A stretch of DNA of 64,000 bases from NCBI RefSeq assembly GCF_001263795.1, contig NZ_LHUR01000036.1:111220-175219 (forward strand), read 5' to 3'. Within the stretch, counting starts at the first letter, position 1; each line of letters starts with the position of its first letter. This DNA comes from Clostridium homopropionicum DSM 5847. Its GTDB lineage: Bacteria; Bacillota; Clostridia; Clostridiales; Clostridiaceae. A program made the position numbers and the translations under genes. Positions 43,734 through 50,476 of the stretch are shown here, in pieces. The notes below the pieces were generated by a model. The model saw only the letters and a program-made list of their open reading frames with translations, did not search any database and was not told the DNA's origin.

Positions 43734-43790
43734 AGTGTTAACCTCCAAATGGAAATCTCTATATTTTCCGTACACATTTATATTAAATTG
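43734..43790 (-). pseudogene. Rpn nuclease fragment upstream of msrB copy 2
   Basis: The sequence encodes [14 protein letters not shown], matching the MYGKYRDFDLEVES stretch of the intact Rpn protein, in frame with msrB. It is shorter than the equivalent leader of msrB copy 1. Confidence 0.7.
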
Positions 43791-43808
43791 AATTCACAAA
43801 GTGAATTT

Positions 43809-44148
43809 TTACTCCAAAATTGAAGAAATCCACAATGGTATAATATCTTTTTTCCATACAATTATTCCATCTGTAATAAAAGCTATATGTGTAAATTTAC
43901 TGGTATTATCATATATATTAACTTCATCACATAATTCTAAAACTTATTTTAGATTTTCTAATGATTCATAAAATCTTCTCTCTAGCACATTTCATTTGAA
44001 GATTACTGTCCTTCCATGATCCAACTCTTTCTACCATTTCATCAGTATTTATTCTTTTTTCATCCTTATTTTTTTCATAATATATAGTATTGTATATGGA
44101 GGTTTTTCCTGCACCATTTACTCCTGCGAAGATAGTATAAGTAGGCAT
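43809..44148 (-). pseudogene. Zeta-toxin-like kinase, internally deleted
   Basis: The N-terminus TYTIFAGVNGAGKTSIYNTI carries a P-loop (GVNGAGKT) and is followed by RINTDEMVERVGSWKD, typical of zeta-like/AAA kinase toxins. The frame stops at residue 60. In another frame the original C-terminal end (YESLENLK, CDEVNIYDNTSKFTHIAFIT) continues to 43809. The middle of the protein has been deleted, so the toxin is inactive. Confidence 0.8.
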
Positions 44149-44312
44149 TATCTTTTACCAATCACTTCTTGTTGTTTTTTTTGTAAAACTATATCTGATA
44201 GCAGCATATAAAAGTCCTTTTCTTCTTTAGTCTTAGCACTCTTAAATAGTTCTTTTAAATCATAATATGAATATTTTAAGAATTGTTCATATAAATCACT
44301 TTTCTTATCCAT
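44148..44312 (-). CDS. Small antitoxin-like protein upstream of zeta-like toxin
   Basis: A 54-residue charged, helical protein (MDKKSDLYEQFLKYSYYDLK, then ELFKSAKTKEEKDFYMLL). AAAGGAGG lies nine bases upstream of its ATG. Its TAA overlaps the ATG of the zeta-like gene (TAATG), which is the tight coupling usual for toxin-antitoxin pairs. The antitoxin role is inferred from size and position; the partner toxin is a pseudogene, so this gene may be a leftover. Confidence 0.6.
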   Translation of the reverse strand: MDKKSDLYEQFLKYSYYDLKELFKSAKTKEEKDFYMLLSDIVLQKKQQEVIGKR

Positions 44313-44500
44313 TTTTATTTGCCTCCTTTACAAAAAAACATCCTTTACTATATTATAACCTATTAATCAACACTAGTTAACTAACGGAATTTTGCCGCTC
44401 CTGTCTTTATAATTATTGATTTTAATATTTTTATGAAATTAGGTTTGAAACATCACGATTTATTACGTAAGCTATATAAGAAAAATAAATGAAATTTCAA

Positions 44501-44526
44501 TTCTCCTTTAGACCGTGGTAGGCACC
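44501..44526 (+). repeat. GGTGCC repeat, degenerate copy
   Basis: TTCTCCTTTAGAC followed by CGTGGTAGGCACC, preceded by GAAATTTCAA. Confidence 0.7.
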
Positions 44527-44695
44527 TTATAGGCATAATACCAAGTAATTTGTGCAAGCGCCTCTTGCACTAAATTGTGTTTCTTTTTCTATAGATTTTA
44601 TTAATTTCTCTAGCTGAAGCTCTAATTCATGAAGTTCTACTCCCTTATCTTCTTTAAATTCTAGGTTATCTATTATAAACTTTATTATAATCCAT
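44526..44695 (-). pseudogene. Decayed gene with the MDYNKV start cassette
   Basis: Reading starts MDYNKVYNR and then stops. A neighbouring frame continues DNLEFKEDKGVELHELELQL and ends at about 44535. The protein family is not recognised. The 5' region with LexA-like box, RBS and start is the same cassette seen at 39.1, 41.1 and 50.3 kb. Confidence 0.55.
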
Positions 44696-44756
44696 AGTTA
44701 TCTCCTCTTTCTAGTGGTTTTCTATTACTTATTCTTTCCAATTAGAAAGAGATTAT

Positions 44757-44772
44757 ACAAACATTTGTTTGT
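44757..44772 (-). promoter_or_regulatory. Decayed LexA-like box
   Basis: ACAAACATTTGTTTGT keeps the AAC-N4-GTT core with G-to-A changes. It is 62 bp from the start at 44695. Confidence 0.45.
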
Positions 44773-44812
44773 ATTTTCTTTTATTCTTAAATATCTTATG
44801 ATAACTTCCAGC

Positions 44813-44845
44813 AATCTCCTATGGGATCTGACCCCATGCCATATT
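44813..44845 (+). repeat. Partial GGGGTCTGACCCC element
   Basis: CAATCTCCTATGGGATCTGACCCCATGCCATA matches the middle part of the multi-hairpin elements at 47888 and 51102. The outer hairpins are missing. Confidence 0.75.
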
Positions 44846-44851
44846 TTTTAT

Positions 44852-45041
44852 CCATAAATTTATTATTTATGTTAGCAAAGTTTACCCAAAACAAATCAGC
44901 TAGATTCTGTATATGATACCAGATGAATTGAGAAGCATGAACAAGTATAAGCTTAATTCCTTAATTTTTGAATTCCAAAATTCTTAGGAATTTTTATTCT
45001 TTTGTTCTTATATTTTTGCATTCTTAAATTCTTTAAGAAAG
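44852..45041. other. Intergenic stretch, nothing recognised
   Basis: A/T-rich sequence with several ATTCTTA-like repeats and no reading frame of note. Confidence 0.5.
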
Positions 45042-45176
45042 TCTTCTCTTATGTAACTATACAAACCATTAAATTTAATAAAAAAGAGATAGGCACTTAA
45101 ACTTTAGGTTAAGCAGCTATCTCTTACAGGCTAACAACTTTTGAAATTGTGACACTTTGCGAGTAGTTCCAGCCAC
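45042..45176. repeat. About 120-bp intergenic repeat with terminator hairpin (copy A)
   Basis: The sequence from CTTCTCTTATGTAACTATAC through AGAGATA...TATCTCT to GAAATTGTGACACTTTG is repeated at 49322-49441. An AGAGATAG/CTATCTCT hairpin lies inside it. Confidence 0.8.
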
Positions 45177-45235
45177 CTTGCCGTAGGAGTGAAAGGACTC
45201 CGCTTGCTAATTTTCCTATGAAATTAGAAGGTAGT

Positions 45236-45282
45236 TCTCCTTTCTCCGGTGCCTGGCACCTTTTAGGCACCTTTTAGGCACC
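45236..45282 (+). repeat. GGTGCC palindromic repeat with two extra half copies
   Basis: TTCTCCTTTCTCC plus the core GGTGCCTGGCACC, then two tandem copies of TTTTAGGCACC. It is the right-most copy of this repeat in the window. Confidence 0.9.
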
Positions 45283-45306
45283 GCTATCTCCTCGCTCAAA
45301 TGTATT

Positions 45307-45401
45307 ATTGTATCTTTACAATATTCATAGTATTCCAAACCCATTAAAGAATTTTGGGCATCCTTACTAGCATTGTATCTTTACAATATTCATAGTATTC
45401 C
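45307..45401. repeat. Direct repeat at the 3' end of the deacylase gene
   Basis: A 30-bp sequence (starting ATTGTATCTTTACAATATTC) occurs at 45307-45336 and again at 45372-45401. The second copy is the last codons of the ProX/YbaK-type gene, so the first is a duplicated gene end left by a local duplication or deletion. Confidence 0.88.
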
Positions 45402-45888
45402 CTTGATACTGTAAAAACTTATTGAGTCCTTTATAAGAAACAGTAATAGTTGCTGTGTTAGTATTAGGATGAAAGTTTATTTTATCTAAACCAACTAAAT
45501 CACTATCTAAAAGCACTATTACTTCCCTTTCTAGGTCATTTACAATCCCGAAAGGAGTTACAGACCCCGGTATAAGCTTAAGGTATTTATATAGTCTCTC
45601 ATTACTTGCAAAAGATAATCTTGTGCTTCCTATATCTCTTGCTAACTCCTTAAGATCTGCTTTTTTTGACTCCTGTATTATTAGAAGGTAATGTACATCT
45701 CCCTTACTGTTTCGCAAAAACAGGTTTTTACAATACTCCCCTTCAAACTTCATATCCAAATCGCTGATATCTTCCATATTAAAAACTTCCTTGTGCTTAT
45801 ATAACTTATGTTCAATTTCTAATTTTCTTAAAAGACTCAGTAACTTCTCTATAATAATATCAGTATTCTCTTTTATAACATTATCCAT
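45367..45888 (-). CDS. Prolyl-tRNA editing (ProX/YbaK-type) deacylase
   Basis: About 173 residues. LLSLLRKLEIEHKLYKHKEV at the N-terminus, KNLFLRNSKGDVHYLLIIQE and GSVTPFGIVNDLEREVIVLL are hallmarks of the YbaK/ProX/PrdX-domain family, which removes mischarged amino acids (Ala or Cys) from tRNA-Pro in trans. The lysine expected in the active site is in the KNLFL segment. The ATG at 45888 (MDNVIKENTD) is preferred, with AGGGA upstream; a longer frame to 45966 lacks an RBS. Confidence 0.85.
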   Translation of the reverse strand: MDNVIKENTDIIIEKLLSLLRKLEIEHKLYKHKEVFNMEDISDLDMKFEGEYCKNLFLRNSKGDVHYLLIIQESKKADLKELARDIGSTRLSFASNERLYKYLKLIPGSVTPFGIVNDLEREVIVLLDSDLVGLDKINFHPNTNTATITVSYKGLNKFLQYQGNTMNIVKIQC

Positions 45889-45966
45889 GTATATCCCTGC
45901 CTTCTCTTTTGAAAAATTACTAATTATTATAGACCACATTCTATAACATTCTTCTGGTGGAAACAA

Positions 45967-46304
45967 GTACCTTTGCGAAGGAGTGTAGGAGTGAGATAGC
46001 TATTTAACATACCAAATTACAGAAATTATTATTTTTCCTTATAGGAAACCAATATATACCTTTCATTCCCCTCTTCTAAAACCTTCTTTATTTTAGCTGT
46101 CATCTTTTTCTGCAATGAAGGAACATCATATTTTCTTCATATAGTTATTTCAAATCATAAGTCTAGTACATAAGTACTTTTATATCTTAATTTAACTAAT
46201 TAATGATTTGCCCAAAGTTTGTAAGTAAAAATTATACATATATGTTATAATATTAAGCGAAATATAGCTAATATTGTTGCAAGAAACATTTAAGGAAGGA
46301 TAGT
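45967..46304. other. Intergenic region with gene remnants
   Basis: Around 46140-46195 on the minus strand, KVL-Y-TYDLK can be read, a relic of the Rpn nuclease. Around 46034-46130 another minus-strand frame ends KKVLEEGNERYILVSYKEK and is not assigned. The right end has promoter-like sequence and the GGAAGGA RBS for the plus-strand chimera. Confidence 0.5.
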
Positions 46305-46775
46305 ATGGAGAACTCAACTGAAATAGATAATATACCGTTCCTAGAATCGGATATAAATATTAAATCCATTGATACAGACTCACCTAAGGAATCAATACTT
46401 GCTAAAGATATCTTAACAGCAAGTGAAACTGAATTAATTAATAATTTAGTAAATTCAAATTTAGCATTGAAACCTAAGCTTATAATAAATGATTACAGTA
46501 AAAACAGGAAAGTTTTAAGCGATGTTGCTTCGGAACTTGTAAAATGTGATGAATTCATAATGTCTGTAGCTTTTATCACTAGCGGCGGTGTAACCCCTCT
46601 CTTAGAAACTTTAAAGCATTTAGAGAGAAAAGGTGTCAAAGGCAAAATTCTAACAACAGATTATCTAAACTTTAGTGAACCAAACTGGACAGTCAGGAAT
46701 TTATCTTGGTATTTCCACAGTTGCATGGGGAATTGGTGGATGTCTTGGAAGTTTAATAGGCGAAATAGGATTTAA
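46305..46775 (+). pseudogene. Helicase (PLD-like N-terminus) fragment, deletion-joined to MFS fragment
   Basis: The RBS and start are intact. The protein reads LIINDYSKNRKVLSDVASEL and SVAFITSGGVTPLLETLKHL, then KGKILTTDYLNFSEP, typical of the phospholipase-D-like N-terminal domain of large DUF3427-type DEAD/DEAH helicases. After NFSEPN the sequence switches to DNA encoding an MFS transporter end in another frame, and reading ends at 46775. The helicase body is gone. Confidence 0.8.
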
Positions 46776-46923
46776 TTTCTTTTTAAAGCAAAACAACATT
46801 GAATTTTTCTGGCTGAGTATTGCTATAATGGGTATTACTACTGCTATGGCTATGACATACTTTAGATACTTTGTTTTGAAAAAAGATGGTAAATTGGAGG
46901 AAATACTTAATGTTGGCAACTAA
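46684..46923 (+). pseudogene. MFS transporter C-terminal fragment
   Basis: GQSGIYLGISTVAWGIGGCL and IEFFWLSIAIMGITTAMAMT form the last two or three helices of a major facilitator superfamily transporter. The first 300 or so residues are absent. It overlaps the helicase fragment at the deletion point near 46684 and ends 14 bp inside the HAD gene start. Confidence 0.75.
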
Positions 46924-47590
46924 TGCAAACAAATATGCAATTATTTTTGATTTTGATGGAACAATACTTGATACAGAAATGGCTGAATTTTTAGCTTGGA
47001 ATGATATATATAATCAATTTGATATCTCTTTAGAACGAAGCCTTTGGGAGCAGCGTATTGGATTAGTTGGAGAAAACTCATTTAATCCTCTTACACATCT
47101 TCAAACGATCGTAAAGGAAACTATCGATATTTTTTCGCTTCAACAGAAGCGACGTTCCATACTGAGAGAATATGTATTAAGTTTAAAACCACGCTCAGGC
47201 GTTTTAGAACTGATTGAAGCAGCTCAAGAGAACAATATTTCCTTAGGAATTGCTTCAAGTTCGCCAAGTAAATGGGTTAAATCTAATTTATCTCAAATGG
47301 GCATTGCTGATGTATTTAGTACAATAAAATGTGCCGATGATGTGAGATTTGTAAAACCTGATCCAGAGTTGTATATTTGTGCATTGAAGGATATGGGTGT
47401 TTCTCCTAAATTATCCATAGCTATTGAAGATTCGCCACCAGGTCTACTTTCAGCAAAGCGTGCAGGAATGTCCTGTGTATGTGTACCTTGTGAATTATCA
47501 AGAACATTAGATTTTGCTTTAGCAGATGTTGTATTTGAGTCTCTTGCTGAGTTTTCAATTGAAGCTGCATCTCATTTATCTTTATGGTGA
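46910..47590 (+). CDS. HAD-family phosphatase (beta-phosphoglucomutase-like)
   Basis: About 226 residues with HAD motif I IIFDFDGTILDTE, motif II IASSSPSKWVK and motifs III/IV KPDPELYICALKDMG and IEDSPPGLLSAKRAGM. A helical cap is inserted after motif I, so it belongs to the subclass I / beta-phosphoglucomutase-like phosphatases. The ATG at 46910 with GGAGG ten bases upstream is preferred over 46886. It was probably downstream of the now deleted MFS gene. The substrate is unknown. Confidence 0.9.
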   Translation: MLATNANKYAIIFDFDGTILDTEMAEFLAWNDIYNQFDISLERSLWEQRIGLVGENSFNPLTHLQTIVKETIDIFSLQQKRRSILREYVLSLKPRSGVLELIEAAQENNISLGIASSSPSKWVKSNLSQMGIADVFSTIKCADDVRFVKPDPELYICALKDMGVSPKLSIAIEDSPPGLLSAKRAGMSCVCVPCELSRTLDFALADVVFESLAEFSIEAASHLSLW

Positions 47591-47776
47591 CTTCAAATTT
47601 ATTCAACCAAGATATTTAATGCAAATAAAAGTACATTTAATATTCTTTTAAATATGGAGAATTGTTTTATAAAGTTAATGTAGAGATATATGCAGAATTG
47701 CCAATTTAAGTTAATTGGCTAGTTATGTAAAAAAATAGCTATAGAATAGTACCTAACGGAATTCAAGTGAATAGAT

Positions 47777-47875
47777 CGTAGAAATATTAATCATTCAATA
47801 ATGAGCGATAGTGAAATAATTACAGTTTCGCTTGTTGGTGAACTTATGTCATTTAATTCGGAGAATGCTTGGTAG
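47777..47875 (+). pseudogene. IS982-family transposase fragment
   Basis: RRNINHSIMSDSEIITVSLV then GELMSFNSENAW in one frame resembles the N-terminal part of IS982-family transposases (SDSEIIT-S-VGE-MSIDSE-AW). Only about 32 codons remain. It lies in the 483-bp gap between the HAD gene and the Rpn gene. Confidence 0.65.
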
Positions 47876-47887
47876 AGCAAGGTTTCA

Positions 47888-47974
47888 TTAGGAAGGAGAT
47901 GATTGGAAGTCATCTCCTATGGGGTCAGACCCTATGCCATAGATTGGGAACGTAGTGGACAATCTATGGTTGCT
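47888..47974. repeat. Multi-hairpin GGGGTCTGACCCC element (copy 1)
   Basis: About 87 bp. It contains an outer hairpin GGAGATGA/TCATCTCC, a core ATGGGGTCAGACCCTAT and a third hairpin with GATTGGGAACGTAGTGGA in its loop. It is nearly identical to 51102-51189, and changes in the arms keep pairing (for example ATAGATTG with CAATCTAT versus AGGGATT with AATCTCT). Confidence 0.85.
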
Positions 47975-48013
47975 TATTAATTACTCTATGCTTATCTATC
48001 TTCTTTACAAATA

Positions 48014-48053
48014 AAAACAGACTACACTTAGTTATTTTAGAGTAATCTGTTTT
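48014..48053 (-). terminator. Terminator behind Rpn gene (CAGACTAC family)
   Basis: AAAACAGACTAC pairs with GTAATCTGTTTT (one mismatch). It is a near copy of the hairpin at 34433. Confidence 0.8.
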
Positions 48054-48073
48054 ATTAACTGATAATGTTCTGT

Positions 48074-49147
48074 TTAATGTTCTCCTTGAGTTTCTAACAT
48101 TTTCTTTATTCTCTCAATGTCCTTGTCAGTAACCCCTGTATATTTCTTTATTTTTTCTTCTGACTCCCCATCAGCTAGCATATTCTGAGCAACATCAAAT
48201 TTTGCTTTTTCTAACCCTTTTTCTATTCCCTTGACCATCCCTTTTGCCATGCCTCTTTCTTCAACTCTTGGATCATAAAAGTTTTTAACCATACTCTCAA
48301 CCTCCAAATCAAAATCTCTATATTTTCCGTACATATTTATAAAATATGAACTTAAATTTTCAATTACTATATTCATTTCATTATAATCGCCTATTTCTAT
48401 TTTACCATCTTCATAAGCCTTATCAATAGCTGTAAGTGTATTTTTTAAAAGGATTATCATTTCCTCATATAATTTAAACATCTCAGATTTTTTTACTTCT
48501 TCTACTTTATTGCTAATACTCACTTCATTCATTTTCTTTCTAAGTTTAAAAATCTGAAGAGGATAAAGAAGGTACATATTCTCCTCATAAAGTTTTTTCA
48601 AATCATAAGTCCAGTACCTGAGAACTTTTATATAATACTTTAAAGTAACTCCCTTACTAAACTCCATTTCTAATTTAATAGTGTCCTCTATTCCACCAGC
48701 CTCCTCAATAAGAATAATATAGGGTTCTGGCATTTTTAGTTTTATGACTTCCTTTGCCTTTGAATAATCCGCTAACTTTACAGCTCTTTCAAAACTATAT
48801 CTAAAAATTCTGACAGCAATTTCCTTATCAAATATAGTTTGAAACTCTAGGGCATACTCATATACCTCATTGTCATCTGTAATAGTTATGTACATATCAG
48901 CATAAAAGCTTACTAGCTTGCTGGAACTATTTTTTCTATTAATTATTTCTTTATCACTATAACTAATTTTAGCACCATAGCTTATGTTATCTCCATAAAT
49001 TGAATTTAAAAAATCAATAATAGGTATTGGATTTTTTATGCTGAAAAGCTTTTTCATTATAGCATCAATCTGGATATAGCTTTTATAGTCCTCCTTATCC
49101 TCTTTAATAAAAATTGGTTCGCAGCAAAAGTCCTGATAAATATTCAT
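48074..49147 (-). CDS. Rpn-family recombination-promoting nuclease/putative transposase (PD-(D/E)XK)
   Basis: 357 residues and the only intact family member here. The nuclease core is FYADMYITITDDNEVYEYAL followed by EFQT (catalytic Asp about 88 and E-x-Q about 104-106). It is followed by AVRIFRYSFERAVKLADYSK, a middle helical domain, and a C-terminal GMAKGMVKGIEKGLEKAKFD repeat and TGVTDKDIERIKK tail. Rpn proteins cut DNA and promote RecA-independent recombination in E. coli. A LexA-like box 62 bp upstream suggests SOS induction. A terminator of the CAGACTAC type follows. Confidence 0.9.
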   Translation of the reverse strand: MNIYQDFCCEPIFIKEDKEDYKSYIQIDAIMKKLFSIKNPIPIIDFLNSIYGDNISYGAKISYSDKEIINRKNSSSKLVSFYADMYITITDDNEVYEYALEFQTIFDKEIAVRIFRYSFERAVKLADYSKAKEVIKLKMPEPYIILIEEAGGIEDTIKLEMEFSKGVTLKYYIKVLRYWTYDLKKLYEENMYLLYPLQIFKLRKKMNEVSISNKVEEVKKSEMFKLYEEMIILLKNTLTAIDKAYEDGKIEIGDYNEMNIVIENLSSYFINMYGKYRDFDLEVESMVKNFYDPRVEERGMAKGMVKGIEKGLEKAKFDVAQNMLADGESEEKIKKYTGVTDKDIERIKKMLETQGEH

Positions 49148-49208
49148 CCCATTTCACCTCTTATAGTAGAGTGCATTACATTAAAAGTATTACCAATTTT
49201 TCTAAATT

Positions 49209-49222
49209 CAAACATATGTTCG
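49209..49222 (-). promoter_or_regulatory. LexA box of the intact Rpn gene
   Basis: On the gene strand it reads CGAACATATGTTTG, one base from the canonical DinR/LexA palindrome CGAACATATGTTCG and matching the clostridial GAAC-N4-GTT[C/T] form. It is 62 bp from the start. Confidence 0.8.
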
Positions 49223-49262
49223 ATAATAGTTTTAGGTCACCCCTCATGTCTATAAACAAAAA

Positions 49263-49293
49263 CAGACTACTCTGAGAATTAAAGAGTGGTCTG
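49263..49293. terminator. Hairpin upstream of Rpn region (CAGACTAC family)
   Basis: CAGACTACTCT pairs with AGAGTGGTCTG (ten of eleven, one G-T), preceded by an A run. Confidence 0.75.
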
Positions 49294-49321
49294 TCTTCCG
49301 AATTATGAATTGAAATTTTCC

Positions 49322-49460
49322 CGTAACTTCCCTTATGTAACTATATAAACTATTAGATTTAACAATAAAGAGATACTCACTTAAACTTTAAGTTAAGCAG
49401 CTATCTCTTACAAGTTAACGACTTTTGAAATTGTGACACTTTACCAGTGATACCTAGTAC
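49322..49460. repeat. About 120-bp intergenic repeat with terminator hairpin (copy B)
   Basis: It matches 45042-45176 with about 85-90% identity by eye, including AGAGATA...TATCTCT and GAAATTGTGACACTTT. The following CTTGCTATCATTTATGCCTC (about 49489-49508) also resembles the start of the yaaA fragment at 28.9 kb. Confidence 0.75.
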
Positions 49461-49594
49461 ATTTGCGAAGGAGCGAAGGGATTCACCTTGCTATCATTTA
49501 TGCCTCACCTTATTAGAAATTATGTTGTCCTAATTATAACTTTTAAGGAGATTTAGGCAATATCAGTACCCTTACAGAATATTAATATGATAAT

Positions 49595-49975
49595 CTATTG
49601 AATGCTTAATGTAAAATTTTTTAGATCTATATTAACATTTAGATTTAGCAAAATATCTAATCCTAGTAATCCATTAATTTTCCCATAGTCATCTACTAAC
49701 CCAAAATCAATTTTTATATCCTTTAATTCATGGTTACACATTTTTATACCTTCTATGGATTTTCTATAAGCATATTGTTCTCCACCAATTCCATACATAG
49801 TTACAAATTCATCTTGGCCTTCTGGCTCAACATCTAATTCTATGACTGCATCTGGAGAAATTATTGTATGTGATGCTCCTGTGTCTATAATCATATCATT
49901 GACTATTTTTGTTTTTCCTTTATATATTATTTCTAATGAAGTATGTAAGAGTTCATTCTTAAATGCTATTTTCAT
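49595..49975 (-). CDS. Retropepsin-like aspartic protease
   Basis: The 126-residue protein has a single aspartyl-protease half: MIIDTGASHTIISPDAV carries the catalytic D-T-G, and INGLLGLDILLNLNVNIDL is the hydrophobic psi-loop strand. Such proteins act as homodimers. The substrate is unknown. GAGGGA precedes the ATG, which lies inside the end of the upstream small gene, so the two are coupled. Confidence 0.82.
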   Translation of the reverse strand: MKIAFKNELLHTSLEIIYKGKTKIVNDMIIDTGASHTIISPDAVIELDVEPEGQDEFVTMYGIGGEQYAYRKSIEGIKMCNHELKDIKIDFGLVDDYGKINGLLGLDILLNLNVNIDLKNFTLSIQ

Positions 49976-50222
49976 AATTATTTATCCCTCTGTAAACATG
50001 ATTTTGTACAATAGTCAGACTTAATTCATCTTTTGATGTATGAAAAACAAATGTATCTCCCTTACTTCTTATAAGTATTTCATTTGCTTCTTTAGGATTT
50101 TGTATTATTTTAACTAAAGCTACCTCATCTACTATCTTTTTATTTCCATTCACATGGCTTTTTAAGGCTTTTAATAGCACAAATTTATTAGGATATTTTT
50201 CTCTTATTTCATTCCATTTCAT
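49959..50222 (-). CDS. Small protein coupled to the aspartic protease
   Basis: About 87 residues starting MKWNEIREKYPNKFVLLKAL, then VALVKIIQNPKEANEILIRS. It has no known motif to me; it is a compact alpha/beta protein, hydrophilic. GGATG is upstream of the ATG at 50222. The end overlaps the protease gene by 17 bp. The pairing suggests a partner or substrate, by context only. Confidence 0.7.
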   Translation of the reverse strand: MKWNEIREKYPNKFVLLKALKSHVNGNKKIVDEVALVKIIQNPKEANEILIRSKGDTFVFHTSKDELSLTIVQNHVYRGINNYENSI

Positions 50223-50300
50223 ATATATCACATCCTTTTCATAAATTTATAAGCTTCACTGCCTTATTTAAAGAGAATCTTCAACTTTATTATAATCCAT
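50223..50300 (-). pseudogene. MDYNKVED start-cassette remnant
   Basis: An ATG at 50300 encodes MDYNKVEDSL and then stops. The promoter region upstream is the same as that of the Rpn/DUF1016 remnants, with a LexA-like CAAACACTTGTTTG at 50363-50376. The body of the gene has been replaced by the small gene/protease pair, which may now use this promoter. Confidence 0.65.
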
Positions 50301-50362
50301 AGTTATCTCCTGTTTCTAGTGGTTTCGTATTACTTATTCTTTCCAATTAGAAAGAGGTTATG

Positions 50363-50376
50363 CAAACACTTGTTTG
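50363..50376 (-). promoter_or_regulatory. Decayed LexA-like box
   Basis: CAAACACTTGTTTG, 63 bp upstream of the remnant start at 50300. It keeps AAC-N4-GTT. Confidence 0.45.
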
Positions 50377-50476
50377 TATCTTCTTTTATTCTTAAATATC
50401 TTATTATAATGATCTAAATAAAAGATAATGAAATTATATTTAAGTATTAATACGAATGATAAATGGAGGAAAAAAC

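Noticed and set aside
7522..45282. The regular GGTGCC palindromes looked at first like CRISPR repeats.
   Set aside because: They are single, kilobases apart, with no spacers of uniform length and no cas genes.
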